DNA of 64,000 bases from Clostridium neonatale (GTDB lineage Bacteria > Bacillota > Clostridia > Clostridiales > Clostridiaceae), in assembly GCF_001458595.1 (NCBI RefSeq), contig NZ_LN890326.1:148753-212752 (forward strand), given 5' to 3'. Both the position numbers and the translations under genes were made by a program. The notes below the pieces were generated by a model. That model saw only the letters and a list, made by a program, of their open reading frames with translations. It made no database searches and was not told the origin of the DNA. Shown one piece after another: positions 18,796 through 28,627 of this stretch. Numbering within the stretch: position 1 is the first letter of the stretch; each line of letters opens with the position of its first letter.

Positions 18796-18928
18796 GATTT
18801 GTTGCAAAAAAATATATTTAATATTCAGCAAACAATTATATTTCAGAATATTGTTTTTATTTCCTTTATCTGTTTTTATTATATCAGTGTAAGTAAACTT
18901 TTACAAGCACTTTTTAGAAATTATTTAT

Positions 18929-19192
18929 TTATATTTTAGAAAATTTTTTTGAACTGCTTTTTATAAGCCATTCCTTCTTACTTCTAGTATATTTTTTTAT
19001 TTCATACTCCCTTTTCATTGCATCTTTCTTATCATCAAATTCTTCAAAATATACTAATTCAACCGGACCTCTCCCTCTAGTATACTTTGCCCCAGTACCA
19101 TTAGAATGTGCTTTTATTCTTTTTTCTAAATCGTTAGTCCAACCAGTATATAAAGTATCGTCTGAGCATCTTAATATATATACATAATTCAT
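18929..19192 (-). CDS. GIY-YIG nuclease-superfamily protein (YhbQ/UPF0213 type)
   Basis: The 87-residue protein consists of a single GIY-YIG domain. The motif is MNYVYILRCSDDTLYTGWT, with the second part YTG, the catalytic-helix Arg in LEKRIKAH, and the conserved Glu in MKREYEIKKYTR. Length and motif order match the small stand-alone YhbQ/YazA group. Enteric YhbQ has been linked to DNA damage tolerance, but the role in Firmicutes is unsettled. It stands alone between the mal and ilv clusters. Confidence 0.9.
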   Translation of the reverse strand: MNYVYILRCSDDTLYTGWTNDLEKRIKAHSNGTGAKYTRGRGPVELVYFEEFDDKKDAMKREYEIKKYTRSKKEWLIKSSSKKFSKI

Positions 19193-19390
19193 TTTTATCC
19201 TCCGTAGATTGAATTATTATTGTTTAAACAAATCCTATCTATATTTTATAATACATAAAAAAGCGGCTATGCCACGCTTTTTAAGTAAAAATTAAGTATT
19301 ATTAGTGAATAATTTTTTAGATGAGAACCTTAAGCTTTTTATAATTTTACTTTGAAAATAACACTGCTGTTTTTTCCTTAACTCTTACAC

Positions 19391-19434
19391 AATAAAAAAG
19401 AGATAGCATAAATACATGTACTACCTCTATTTTA
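19391..19434 (-). terminator. Terminator of the ilv-leu operon
   Basis: On the minus strand, AATAGAGgTAG pairs with CTAtCTCTTTTTT, ending in a T-run, about 45 bp after the ilvB stop. A second hairpin (AAAAAGCG..CGCTTTTT, about 19258-19284) follows before the GIY-YIG gene and may act as a back-up. I see no gene in the rest of 19193-19477. Confidence 0.65.
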
Positions 19435-19477
19435 TAAATTGGTTATTTACTAGTCAATTAGATAATTCAATATAATT

Positions 19478-21133
19478 TTATTCGGTTATTATCTCATTAA
19501 TAGGTGCACCTGGTGCTACCATAGGAAAAGCTTTCTTATCAATATCTATTACATAATCTATAAGAACTGGACCTTTTTCTTGTATAGCTTGTTTTAACAC
19601 AGGTTCTAATTCTTCTGGCTTAGTCACTCTAAATGCTTTTCCACCAAAAGCCTCCATTAGCTTTACATAATCTGTTGGTCTATCAAGAGTTGTTTCCGAA
19701 TATCGTTCTTCGTAAAATAAATTTTGCCACTGTCTAACCATTCCTAGACAGTTGTTATTCATAATTATTTCTATCATTGGCAGTCTATTTTTAACTGCTG
19801 TAACAAGTTCCTGACAGTTCATTCCGAAACTTCCATCACCAGCAATGTTAATTACTTGTTTATCAGGATTACCAACCTGCGCACCTATAGCAGCGCCCAA
19901 TCCATATCCCATTGTTCCTAAACCACCAGATGTAACAAATGTTCTTTCTGATTTAAAGTCAAAATACCCCGCTGTCCACATTTGATGTTGCCCAACTTCA
20001 GTTGATATTATAAAATTGTTATCATTTAATTCATTTAGTTTTTTGAACAACAATTCTGGAGTATTATAATCCATTGAAACTTCTTTATCTTTTTCTTTTA
20101 ATGATTCTATTTTTTCAATCCATTCAATATTCTTTTTTTCATTAACTAATGGATATAATTTTTCCAATACTACTTTTAAATCACCAATAACACATTGATT
20201 TACCTTAATGTTTTTATTAATTTCTGCTGGATCTACATCTATTTGAAGTATCTTTGCATTTCTTATGTGCTCTTGCTTGCTTATAACTCTATCACTGAAT
20301 CTTGCTCCTAGTGTTATTAATAAATCACACTTAGTAGCTCCTATATTAGAGGCCTTTGTTCCATGCATTCCGATCATTCCAGTATATAGTTCATGATCAT
20401 TAGGGAAACCATCCATACACATTAATGATGTCGATACAGGTGCATTTATTTTTTCTGCAAATTTAATTAATTCTTTAGTTGCACCTGATATAACAATACC
20501 ACCACCTGCATAAATAAAAGGTCTTTTACTATCATTGATTAATTTTACTGCCGCTTCTATGCTTTTGGCTTTTATAACCTTATCTTCTCTATTTATTTCT
20601 TTAGGAATTATAGGTTTATAAACTGTTTTATCTGCTGTTATATCCTTTGGAATATCTATAAGAACCGGCCCCGGTCTTCCTTCTTGAGCTATATAAAAAG
20701 CTTCTCTAATTATATTTTGAAGGTCTTTTACGTCCTTAACAATATAATTATGCTTAGTTATTGGCATAGTAATACCTGTAATATCAACTTCCTGAAAACT
20801 ATCTTTACCAAGCAATGGCTTAGTAACGTTTCCTGTTATTGCAACCATAGGCACAGAATCCATATGTGCTGTAGCAATACCAGTAACTAAATTTGTTGCT
20901 CCTGGACCTGAAGTTGCTAAACATACTCCAACCTTACCAGTTGATCTTGCATATCCATCAGCTGCATGTGCTGCATTTTGTTCATGCGCTGTTAATACAT
21001 GATTTATTTTCCCTCTATATTTATATATTTCATCATATATATTTAATACAGCTCCACCTGGATATCCAAATATGGTATCTACACCTTCATCAATTAACGA
21101 TTTTATTAATATTTCAGCACCTGTCAATAACAT
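19478..21133 (-). CDS. ilvB: Acetolactate synthase large subunit
   Basis: The 551-residue thiamine-diphosphate enzyme condenses two pyruvates, or pyruvate with 2-oxobutyrate, in valine, leucine and isoleucine synthesis. It shows the N-terminal PYR domain with catalytic Glu (TAHEQNAAHAADGYARSTGK), the FAD/DHAP-like middle domain and the C-terminal ThDP motif GDGSFGMNCQELVTAV..MNNN. The catalytic subunit pairs with the IlvN-type regulatory subunit encoded at the front of the operon. I chose ATG 21133, directly preceded by a strong GGGGGGG ribosome site; upstream in-frame Met codons fall in repetitive intergenic DNA. It is the last gene of the operon. Confidence 0.97.
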   Translation of the reverse strand: MLLTGAEILIKSLIDEGVDTIFGYPGGAVLNIYDEIYKYRGKINHVLTAHEQNAAHAADGYARSTGKVGVCLATSGPGATNLVTGIATAHMDSVPMVAITGNVTKPLLGKDSFQEVDITGITMPITKHNYIVKDVKDLQNIIREAFYIAQEGRPGPVLIDIPKDITADKTVYKPIIPKEINREDKVIKAKSIEAAVKLINDSKRPFIYAGGGIVISGATKELIKFAEKINAPVSTSLMCMDGFPNDHELYTGMIGMHGTKASNIGATKCDLLITLGARFSDRVISKQEHIRNAKILQIDVDPAEINKNIKVNQCVIGDLKVVLEKLYPLVNEKKNIEWIEKIESLKEKDKEVSMDYNTPELLFKKLNELNDNNFIISTEVGQHQMWTAGYFDFKSERTFVTSGGLGTMGYGLGAAIGAQVGNPDKQVINIAGDGSFGMNCQELVTAVKNRLPMIEIIMNNNCLGMVRQWQNLFYEERYSETTLDRPTDYVKLMEAFGGKAFRVTKPEELEPVLKQAIQEKGPVLIDYVIDIDKKAFPMVAPGAPINEIITE

Positions 21134-21159
21134 ATTTTTCCCCCCCATTGGACAATTCA

Positions 21160-21258
21160 AAATTCAAAATTCATACCCTTTAGGGCACCCAGATGGGCAA
21201 TTCACAATTAAAAAAGGATTTATCCCACAATTGTGAATTGTGCATTGTGAATTCTGAA
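21160..21258. repeat. Short AATTCACAATT-type repeats between ilvD and ilvB
   Basis: The spacer is built from variants of one 10-12 bp word on both strands: AATTCAAAATTCAAAATTCAT, CAATTCACAATT, CACAATTGTGAATTGTG and GTGAATTCTGAATT. They can fold into a large imperfect hairpin. A related arrangement (CAGTTCACAATTTACAG at about 24025 and AACTGTGAATTGTAAAT near 24090) occupies the leuB-leuD gap. The words look like an intergenic repeat family, not coding sequence. Confidence 0.5.
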
Positions 21259-22917
21259 TTACTTAAGTATTGCTCCTTCTGCTGCTGAACTAACTAGTTT
21301 AGCATATCTTGCTAAATAACCTTCTTTAACCTTTGGTTCAATTGGCTTAAATGTCTTTCTTCTTTCAGCAATTTCTTCATCACTCAACTTTACATCAAGT
21401 TTACAATTATTAATATCTATTGAAATTATATCCCCATCTTCAAGTAATCCAATAACTCCACCGTCAGCTGCTTCTGGAGATACATGTCCTATTGAAGCTC
21501 CTCTTGTAGCTCCACTGAATCTTCCATCAGTAATTAATGCAACTGAGGAATCAAGCTTCATTCCTGCAACTGCTGCTGTTGCTTGAAGCATTTCTCTCAT
21601 GCCAGGGCCACCTTTTGGACCTTCATATCTTATAACAATAACATCTCCTGGATTTATCTTTTTAGAGAAAATAGCTGCATTTGCTTCTTCTTCTGAATTA
21701 AAGACTCTAGCTGGTCCTTCATGAACAAGCATTTCTGGTAAAACTGCTGCTCTCTTTACAACAGCACCATCAGGAGCTAGATTTCCTCTTAATATAGCGA
21801 TTCCTCCAGTTGCACTGTATGGATTATCAATTGGTTTGATAACATCATAATCTGAAACAGTTACACCTTCAATGTTTTCTCCAATAGTCTTTCCTGTAAC
21901 AGTCATACAACCTAAATCTAGAATATCCTTCTTAGCAAGTTCACTTAATACTGCTGATATTCCCCCTGCTGCATATAATTTTTCAATATGAACATCAGAT
22001 GCAGGTGCTAATTTACAAAGGTCTGGAGTTTTAGATGATAAATCATTTATTATATCTAAGTTCATTTCAACCTTTGCTTCATTTGCAATTGCAGTTATAT
22101 GAAGCACACTATTAGTTGAACATCCAAGTGCCATATCAGCCTTTAATGCATTCATTATACTTCTCTCATTAATTATATCTCTTGGCTTAATGTCTTTCTT
22201 TAAAACATCCATAACAGACATACCTGCTTTTTTAGCAAGTCTTAATCTTTCAGAATATACTGCTGGAATTGTTCCATTACCAGGTAATGCAATACCTAAT
22301 ACTTCACATAAACAGTTCATTGAATTAGCTGTAAACATTCCAGAACATGAGCCACATGTTGGACATGCAGAATTTTCTAATTCACATAGTTCTTTTTCAT
22401 CAATAGTTCCATTTTCATATGAACCAACCGCTTCAAACATAGTAGTAAGAGAGATATCCTTGCCTTTATGTCTTCCAGCAAGCATTGGGCCTCCGCTTAC
22501 TAAAACTGCTGGAATATTAACTCTTAGTGCTGCCATAACCATTCCTGGTACAATCTTGTCACAGTTAGGAATTAAAACTAATGCATCAAATGCATGGGCC
22601 TTTGCCATACACTCTATTGAATCTGCAATAAGTTCTCTTGTAACTAAAGAATATTTCATTCCTTCATGTCCCATAGCTATACCATCACAAACACCAATAG
22701 CAGGAATCACAATTGGTGTTCCTCCAGCTACTAATATACCTTTTTTAACAGCCTCTGTAATCTTATCAAGATTCATATGTCCAGGTATAATTTCGTTTTG
22801 AGCTGATACTACTCCTATTATAGGTCTTTTTATTTCTTCATCTGTTAATCCTAGTGCTTTAAGCAGTGATCTTTGCGCTGCTTTTCCAGGACCTAACTTT
22901 ATTGCATCACTTTTCAT
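21259..22917 (-). CDS. ilvD: Dihydroxy-acid dehydratase
   Basis: The 552-residue iron-sulfur dehydratase converts 2,3-dihydroxy-isovalerate and -3-methylvalerate into the 2-oxo acids of valine and isoleucine. The cluster ligands are visible in [31 protein letters not shown], and DLGCMTVTG. The C-terminal [12 protein letters not shown] and [13 protein letters not shown] motifs are also conserved. The length is standard. The start is 7 bp after the leuB stop, so the genes are clearly co-transcribed. Confidence 0.97.
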   Translation of the reverse strand: MKSDAIKLGPGKAAQRSLLKALGLTDEEIKRPIIGVVSAQNEIIPGHMNLDKITEAVKKGILVAGGTPIVIPAIGVCDGIAMGHEGMKYSLVTRELIADSIECMAKAHAFDALVLIPNCDKIVPGMVMAALRVNIPAVLVSGGPMLAGRHKGKDISLTTMFEAVGSYENGTIDEKELCELENSACPTCGSCSGMFTANSMNCLCEVLGIALPGNGTIPAVYSERLRLAKKAGMSVMDVLKKDIKPRDIINERSIMNALKADMALGCSTNSVLHITAIANEAKVEMNLDIINDLSSKTPDLCKLAPASDVHIEKLYAAGGISAVLSELAKKDILDLGCMTVTGKTIGENIEGVTVSDYDVIKPIDNPYSATGGIAILRGNLAPDGAVVKRAAVLPEMLVHEGPARVFNSEEEANAAIFSKKINPGDVIVIRYEGPKGGPGMREMLQATAAVAGMKLDSSVALITDGRFSGATRGASIGHVSPEAADGGVIGLLEDGDIISIDINNCKLDVKLSDEEIAERRKTFKPIEPKVKEGYLARYAKLVSSAAEGAILK

Positions 22918-22923
22918 TAGCCT

Positions 22924-24006
22924 CTACTCTCCTTTAACAATTTTTTTACAAACTAAGTCTCCCATTTCCGTAGTTCCAACCTTAGTTTTTCCTTCACTCA
23001 TTATATCTCCAGTTCTATAGCCATCTTCAAGAACTGATAACACCGCATCTTCTATAACTTTAGCTTCTTCATCTAAATTAAAACTGTATCTAAGCATCAT
23101 AGCAACTGATAATATTGTTGCTAATGGATTTGCAATTCCCATTCCTGCAATATCTGGTGCACTTCCATGGATCGGTTCATACATTCCAAGTGTTCCATCT
23201 CCAAGTGATGCTGATGGTAACATTCCAATTGAACCAGTAACCATACTAGCTTCATCTGATAATATATCTCCAAACATATTTGAAGTAACAATTACATCAA
23301 ATTGAGTTGGATCTTTAACAAGCTGCATTGCAGCATTATCTACATACATATAATTAACTTCAACTTCTGGATAATCCTTTGTCATTTCTCCAATAACTTT
23401 TCTCCAAAGTCTTGAACTTTCAAGTATGTTTGCTTTATCTACACAAGTTAATTTCTTATCTCTCTTCATTGCTGTTTCAAATCCAATTTTAACAATTCTT
23501 TGGATTTCTTTTACATTATATCTTTCAGTATCATAAGCAGATTCTAAACCATCAACAGTTTCTCTACCTCTTTCTCCAAAGTAAATACCACCAGTTAATT
23601 CTCTAACTATAGCAATATCTATTCCATTTCCAACTATACTATCTTTAAGTGGTGATGCATTCTTAAGTGGTGCATATAATGTTGCTGGTCTTAAATTACA
23701 ATATAGATTCATTCCACCTCTTAAGCCTAATAAAGCTTGTTCTGGTCTTACCTTTGCATCTGGATCATCCCATTTTGGACCACCGACAGCTCCAAGTAAT
23801 ACTGCATCATTTCTTTTACATATTTCTAAAGTTTCTGCTGGAAGTGCTTCTCCGGTTTTATCTATAGAACATCCACCAGCTATTGCATATTCATATTCAA
23901 ATCTATGTCCAAATTTTTCTCCAATTGTTTTTAATACTTTTATAGCCTCTGCCACTATATCTGGACCTATTCCATCTCCTGGTATTACTGCTACGTTACA
24001 TTTCAT
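22924..24006 (-). CDS. leuB: 3-isopropylmalate dehydrogenase
   Basis: The 360-residue NAD-dependent oxidative decarboxylase has [14 protein letters not shown] at the N-terminus, substrate-binding Arg residues in [17 protein letters not shown] and [14 protein letters not shown], and metal-binding Asp in [15 protein letters not shown]-terminal [16 protein letters not shown] completes the family pattern. It acts in leucine synthesis, and the same enzyme also serves the citramalate route by oxidising 3-methylmalate, which fits the cimA gene in this operon. A 161-bp gap with AATT-rich inverted repeats separates it from leuD. Confidence 0.96.
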   Translation of the reverse strand: MKCNVAVIPGDGIGPDIVAEAIKVLKTIGEKFGHRFEYEYAIAGGCSIDKTGEALPAETLEICKRNDAVLLGAVGGPKWDDPDAKVRPEQALLGLRGGMNLYCNLRPATLYAPLKNASPLKDSIVGNGIDIAIVRELTGGIYFGERGRETVDGLESAYDTERYNVKEIQRIVKIGFETAMKRDKKLTCVDKANILESSRLWRKVIGEMTKDYPEVEVNYMYVDNAAMQLVKDPTQFDVIVTSNMFGDILSDEASMVTGSIGMLPSASLGDGTLGMYEPIHGSAPDIAGMGIANPLATILSVAMMLRYSFNLDEEAKVIEDAVLSVLEDGYRTGDIMSEGKTKVGTTEMGDLVCKKIVKGE

Positions 24007-24167
24007 TATAAAAATCCCCCTCTTTATCAGTTCACAATTTACAGTTTATAATTAATCAAAGTTTCAAATAAATATAATATTATTTAACTGTGAATTGTAA
24101 ATAAATATGTTTAGCTTCTATTTTTGCTTATTTATATTAACTATGCTTACTTACCTTTGTTTTACTT

Positions 24168-24656
24168 CTACTTATTGTTTCTGATATATCCAATAAGTCC
24201 ATCATTATCGATTATTTTTTGCATGAATTCAGGGAAAGCTTCTCCTTGATATTCTTGGTTCTTAGTTAAGTTTTTAATTAATCCTGTTTTAAAATCAACT
24301 TCTAATTCATCACCAGCATCAATATTCTTAACTGCTTCATCACATTCTAATATTGGTAATCCTATGTTTATTGAATTTCTATAAAATATTCTTGCAAATG
24401 TTGATGCAATAACACAGCTTACCCCTGCTGTCTTTATTGCAAGCGGAGCATGTTCTCTTGAAGAACCACATCCAAAGTTTTTATTCGCTACAATTATATC
24501 TCCATCAGTTACATTTTTTACAAACTCTGTATCAATATCTTCCATACAGTGTGCTGCAAGTTCTTTAGCATCTGATGTGTTTAAATATCTTGCCGGAATT
24601 ATTACATCTGTATCTACATTATCTCCATATTTGAATACTCTACCTTTTACGCTCAT
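24168..24656 (-). CDS. leuD: 3-isopropylmalate dehydratase small subunit
   Basis: The 162-residue swivel domain has the hallmark [18 protein letters not shown] and [15 protein letters not shown] segments of the HACN/LeuD type. It combines with the large subunit encoded 13 bp upstream to isomerise 2-isopropylmalate, and probably citramalate. The length is usual for the short LeuD2 class found in clostridia and archaea. Confidence 0.95.
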   Translation of the reverse strand: MSVKGRVFKYGDNVDTDVIIPARYLNTSDAKELAAHCMEDIDTEFVKNVTDGDIIVANKNFGCGSSREHAPLAIKTAGVSCVIASTFARIFYRNSINIGLPILECDEAVKNIDAGDELEVDFKTGLIKNLTKNQEYQGEAFPEFMQKIIDNDGLIGYIRNNK

Positions 24657-24669
24657 TACTAAATACCTC

Positions 24670-25929
24670 CTACACTAATTCTGGATCAGTTATTTTTCCA
24701 GTTATTGCAGATGCTGCTGCAACAGCTGGACTTGCAAGATAAACTTCCGATTCAACATGTCCCATTCTTCCTACAAAATTTCTATTTGTTGTTGATACAC
24801 ATCTTTCACCTTTTGCTAATATTCCCATATGTCCACCTAAACATGGTCCACAAGTTGGAGTAGAAAAAGCAGCTCCAGCTTCAATTAAATCTTTAATAAT
24901 TCCTTCTTCTAAAGCTTGTAGATATATTTTTTGAGTTCCTGGAATAACAATACATCTTATTTTCTTGTTAACCTTCTTACCTTTTAATATATCTCTAGCA
25001 ACTCTTAAATCTGAAATTCTACCATTTGTACATGAACCAATTACAACTTGATCAATTTCAACATCGCCAGTATTATCAATTGTTCTTGTGTTATCTGGTA
25101 AGTGAGGGAATGAAACTGTCGGTCTTAATGTACTTAAGTCAATTTCATATACTTCATCATATTCTGCATCTTCATCTGCTTCATACTTCTTCCATTCTCT
25201 CTGTGCATGTTCTTTTAAATATTCTTCTGTTTTATCATCTACAGGGAAAATTCCATTTTTTCCACCTGCTTCAATAGCCATATTAGCCATTGTGAATCTA
25301 TCATCCATAGAAAGATATTGTAATCCATCTCCTACAAATTCCATTGATTTATATAATGCACCATCAACACCTATCATTCCAATTATATGTAGGATTATAT
25401 CTTTACCACTTATCCATTTAGCTGGCTTATTTTTAAGAACAAACTTTAATGCTGAGGGAACCTTAAACCAACATTTTCCTATAGCCATTCCAGCTGCCAT
25501 GTCAGTTGATCCTATTCCTGTTGAGAAAGCTCCAAGTGCTCCGTAAGTACAAGTATGTGAGTCAGCTCCAATTACTACATCACCTGCAACAGCTAATCCT
25601 CTTTCTGGTACTAAACAATGTTCTATCCCCATTTCTCCAACTTCAAAGAAATTTTCTATTTCCATCTTATTTGCGAATTCTCTGATATATTTTACTTGTT
25701 CTGCTGCCTTTATATCTTTATTAGGAGTAAAGTGATCTGGCACTATAGCTATTTTGCTTTTGCTAAATACCTTATCTGTTCCAAATTTCTTAAATTCATT
25801 TACAGCTACTGGAGTTGTAATATCATTTCCTAATACTAAGTCTAGATTTGCTTCTATTAATTGTCCGGCTTTTACGCTTTTTAATCCAGCATGTGCTGCT
25901 AATATTTTTTGTGTCATTGTCATACCCAT
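24670..25929 (-). CDS. leuC: 3-isopropylmalate dehydratase large subunit
   Basis: The 419-residue aconitase-family protein has the three iron-sulfur ligands in [27 protein letters not shown] and [16 protein letters not shown]. It is the short LeuC2/HACN form rather than the roughly 465-residue enteric form. AAGGAG lies upstream of the first ATG. It lies between cimA and leuD and is co-transcribed with both. Confidence 0.96.
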   Translation of the reverse strand: MGMTMTQKILAAHAGLKSVKAGQLIEANLDLVLGNDITTPVAVNEFKKFGTDKVFSKSKIAIVPDHFTPNKDIKAAEQVKYIREFANKMEIENFFEVGEMGIEHCLVPERGLAVAGDVVIGADSHTCTYGALGAFSTGIGSTDMAAGMAIGKCWFKVPSALKFVLKNKPAKWISGKDIILHIIGMIGVDGALYKSMEFVGDGLQYLSMDDRFTMANMAIEAGGKNGIFPVDDKTEEYLKEHAQREWKKYEADEDAEYDEVYEIDLSTLRPTVSFPHLPDNTRTIDNTGDVEIDQVVIGSCTNGRISDLRVARDILKGKKVNKKIRCIVIPGTQKIYLQALEEGIIKDLIEAGAAFSTPTCGPCLGGHMGILAKGERCVSTTNRNFVGRMGHVESEVYLASPAVAAASAITGKITDPELV

Positions 25930-25944
25930 CTTAAAATCATCTCC

Positions 25945-27540
25945 TTAAAAATATGTTTCTAATTTTCTTTGAATATCTTTAATTAATTTATATTCTATTG
26001 AATCTACCAAAGCTATCCAACTAGCTTGAATTACGTCTCTGGATACCCCAACTGTACTCCAATTTTCTATACCGTCTGTTGATTCAATTAAAACTCTAAC
26101 TTTTGCTTCTGTAGCACTTTCAGAATCTAAAACTCTAACTTTATAATCTACAAGTCTTGTTTGTTTTAGTTCTGGATAAAATACTTCTAATGCCTTTCTT
26201 ATTGCCTTATCTAATGCATTTACAGGGCCTTCACCTTCTGCAGCTGTCATTTCAGTCTGTCCATCAACTGTAATATTTATTACTGCTGTCGAACTAAATT
26301 CTTCTGAATTATAAGGCTGTTCTCCAATTATCTTGAAATGATTTAATTTAAAGAACGGTTTATACTTTCCAATAATTTTTCTTATTATAAGTTCTACAGT
26401 TCCTTCTGCCCCTTCAAACTGATATCCTTCAAATTCCAAGTCCTTCAGCCTATCAGTAATCTTTTGAACTTCTTTATCATCTTTAGATATATTAGGAAAG
26501 ACTTTTCTTATTTCCTGTAATATAGTGCTTTTCCCACTAACTTCAGACACTAAAAATCGTCTTTTGTTTCCAACCAATTTAGGATCTATATGCTCATATG
26601 ATTTAGGTGATTTTGTAACTGCATCAATATGCATTCCACCTTTATGAGCAAATGCTGAATTTCCTACAAATGGGCTTTGATCCTCTAATGTAATATTGCA
26701 TATTTCTGAAATTGCTCTTGCTGTTTTTGTTAATTCCCCCAATTCATTATTTCCAAGCACATTATAATTAAGTTTTAACTTTAGTATTGGAATTATGCTG
26801 CTTAAATTAGCATTTCCACAGCGTTCCCCTATTCCAATAAAAGTTCCTTGAACCTGATTTGCACCTGACTGCACTGCTACTATAGAATTTGCTACTGCCA
26901 TTCCCATATCATTATGACTATGGATTCCTATTTCAATATCTACTTGGCTTCTCACAAATTTAGTAATACTCGCTATTTCTTCTGGAAGCATTCCACCATT
27001 TGTATCACACAGTACAACTGCCATTGCCCCATTTTCTTCGGCAGATTTTACTGTTGACATTGCATATTCTTTATTAGCCTTAAAACCGTCATAAAAATGT
27101 TCTGCATCAAATATTACTTTTTTCCCTTTATCTGAAAGATATTTTATTGTATCTTTTATCATCTCTAAATTTTCATCCAAGGTTGTCTTTATTATATCCG
27201 TAACTTGAAAATCCCATGACTTGCCAAATACAACAACTGTATCACATTCTGCAGAAAGTAAATCTTTTAAATTTTTATCATCTTCTACTTTAATATTTGG
27301 TCTTCTAGTAGAACCAAAAGCAACAACCTTTGAATGCTTTAAATCTATTGTCTTTATTAGCTTAAAGAATTCCATATCTTTGGGATTAGATCCTGGATTT
27401 CCAGCTTCAATATAATCTATCTTCATTTCATCCAGTAGTTTTACTATTTTTATCTTATCCTCTAAAGAAAATGAAATTCCATGGCCTTGAGCTCCATCTC
27501 TTAAAGTAGAATCAAATATTTTTACCGACCGCTTGTCCAT
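25945..27540 (-). CDS. cimA: (R)-citramalate synthase
   Basis: The 531-residue HMGL-like protein belongs to the CimA/LeuA group. N-terminal KIFDSTLRDGAQGHGISFSL is the catalytic barrel start, followed by IEAGNPGSNPKDMEFF, the metal site GIHSHNDMGMAVANS and RCGNANLSSIIPILKLK. A C-terminal regulatory LeuA dimer domain spans about residues 395-525. The DGAQGHG and EAGNPGSNPKD signatures are those of citramalate synthases (pyruvate plus acetyl-CoA), not of the LeuA class, which reads DGEQ. Together with LeuBCD it would make 2-oxobutyrate for isoleucine without threonine deaminase. Substrate choice is inferred from the motifs; a 2-isopropylmalate activity is not excluded. Confidence 0.85.
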   Translation of the reverse strand: MDKRSVKIFDSTLRDGAQGHGISFSLEDKIKIVKLLDEMKIDYIEAGNPGSNPKDMEFFKLIKTIDLKHSKVVAFGSTRRPNIKVEDDKNLKDLLSAECDTVVVFGKSWDFQVTDIIKTTLDENLEMIKDTIKYLSDKGKKVIFDAEHFYDGFKANKEYAMSTVKSAEENGAMAVVLCDTNGGMLPEEIASITKFVRSQVDIEIGIHSHNDMGMAVANSIVAVQSGANQVQGTFIGIGERCGNANLSSIIPILKLKLNYNVLGNNELGELTKTARAISEICNITLEDQSPFVGNSAFAHKGGMHIDAVTKSPKSYEHIDPKLVGNKRRFLVSEVSGKSTILQEIRKVFPNISKDDKEVQKITDRLKDLEFEGYQFEGAEGTVELIIRKIIGKYKPFFKLNHFKIIGEQPYNSEEFSSTAVINITVDGQTEMTAAEGEGPVNALDKAIRKALEVFYPELKQTRLVDYKVRVLDSESATEAKVRVLIESTDGIENWSTVGVSRDVIQASWIALVDSIEYKLIKDIQRKLETYF

Positions 27541-27592
27541 ATATTGAATTCCCCCTTAACTTATTGCCATTCATTAATTTTTACAGCTTAAA

Positions 27593-28111
27593 TTACTCTA
27601 AATCTAATTCTTCAACACTTTTCTTTAGTGTTTTTTCCCCTCTTTGAAGAGCTGTTATTCCAGTCCTAACCAATTCCTCTATTCCATACTCTTCCATAAG
27701 ACTTATTAATGCTGATACTTTATCTTCATCCCCAGTTAATTCAATAGTTAATGTATTCGTAGAAAGATCTATTATTTTACTTCTAAAGATTTTTACAGTT
27801 TCATTTATTGCTGCCCTATTTTCAGCATTTGCCCTAACCTTTATGAGCACTAGCTCTCTATACACTGATTCATTGTCATTTAAATCCGTTACACATATAA
27901 CATCTTCCAGCTTATTCAATTGTTTCTTAACTTGTTCTAATACATCTTCGTCTCCGTTCAAAGCAATAGTCATTCTAGAAATATTTTGATCTTCAGTTCT
28001 TCCTACAGTTAAGCTATCGATATTATATCCTCTTCTAGAAAAAAGACCACTTACTCTGCTAAGCACCCCTGATGAGTTTTTAACTAACACAGACAACACA
28101 TGCTTATCCAT
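27593..28111 (-). CDS. ilvN: Acetolactate synthase small (regulatory) subunit
   Basis: The 172-residue protein has an N-terminal ACT domain (LSVLVKNSSGVLSRVSGLFSR, then GYNIDSLTVG) and a C-terminal ALS regulatory domain (LVLIKVRANAENRAAINETV). It binds valine and activates IlvB. ATG 28111 is preceded at a good distance by GAGGAGG, and an upstream TTG lies within that site. It is the first gene of the operon behind the attenuator leader, unusually far from its partner ilvB at the operon end. Confidence 0.95.
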   Translation of the reverse strand: MDKHVLSVLVKNSSGVLSRVSGLFSRRGYNIDSLTVGRTEDQNISRMTIALNGDEDVLEQVKKQLNKLEDVICVTDLNDNESVYRELVLIKVRANAENRAAINETVKIFRSKIIDLSTNTLTIELTGDEDKVSALISLMEEYGIEELVRTGITALQRGEKTLKKSVEELDLE

Positions 28112-28134
28112 ATAATTCCTCCTCAAAAATAGTT

Positions 28135-28176
28135 AAAAAAAACCCACCCTTAATGATATAAATCATAAGAAGTGGG
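28135..28176 (-). terminator. Leader terminator (attenuator) before ilvN
   Basis: On the minus strand the arms are CCCACTTCTTATGAT and ATCATTAAGGGTGGG, followed by eight T. The imperfect stem with G-U pairs lies about 25 bp before the ilvN ribosome site, as expected for a conditional terminator. Confidence 0.75.
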
Positions 28177-28418
28177 ATAAATTTCCGCCTTACATAATAT
28201 CACTAGGTTCTAACAAACCCTTGCATATAACGGATGCACACCGGATATCTTTTACTCAAGAATTAAATTCTCTTTCTGGATTCTGCTCTGGAGTGATAAT
28301 TATAAAATTAAAGTATCGATTCTCACCTGCCATCGACTCTCTGAAACTTTTTATCTTTTTTATAACTTTCTCCTTCTCAGCATTTTTTGCTAAAGGATAT
28401 ATTAATTTTTTGTTGTTA
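28177..28418 (-). promoter_or_regulatory. T-box-like leader of the ilv-leu operon, isoleucine specifier
   Basis: The roughly 300-nt leader has features of T-box Stem I on the minus strand. The 5' part reads GAGAAGGAGAAAGTT, followed by the conserved CAGAGAGTCGATGGCAGGTG with an ATCGA closing arm. The 3' side of Stem I has ATTATCACTCCAGAGCA, whose CTCC and AGCA pair with GGAG and TGCT upstream. ATC (Ile) sits at the specifier position. Clostridial ilv operons are commonly controlled this way, by uncharged tRNA-Ile. I could not find the canonical AGGGTGGNACCGCG antiterminator core; AAGGGTTTGTTAGAACC lies near its place. A 25-codon frame inside it (28333-28256) holds consecutive Ile codons, so peptide attenuation is an alternative. 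Confidence 0.6.
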
Positions 28419-28424
28419 CGTTAA

Positions 28425-28453
28425 AGTTTACTACTGTAAATAATCTATGTCAA
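28425..28453 (-). promoter_or_regulatory. Promoter of the ilv-leu operon leader
   Basis: On the minus strand, a consensus TTGACA (28453-28448), a 17-bp spacer and TAAACT (28430-28425) place the start near 28418, about 307 bases before ilvN. Confidence 0.7.
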
Positions 28454-28627
28454 TAATATAAAAAAATTTTTCCACTCTGGTTTTTTAAGATAAGTTTTTT
28501 GAAGATTATTTATCTAATTGTTATTAAATTCTTTATTTTTTTAACATTTCGATACATGTTTTCTTATAAATTTAGTATTTTATCTAAATGTATCATATAT
28601 ACTTTTTATTATGGTAGAATAATAATT

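Noticed and set aside
22190..22801. Long plus-strand open frame of 203 codons opposite ilvD
   Set aside because: It lies wholly within the strongly conserved ilvD, has no ribosome site, and its translation is Ser/Ile/Pro-rich as expected for the complement of an AT-rich gene.
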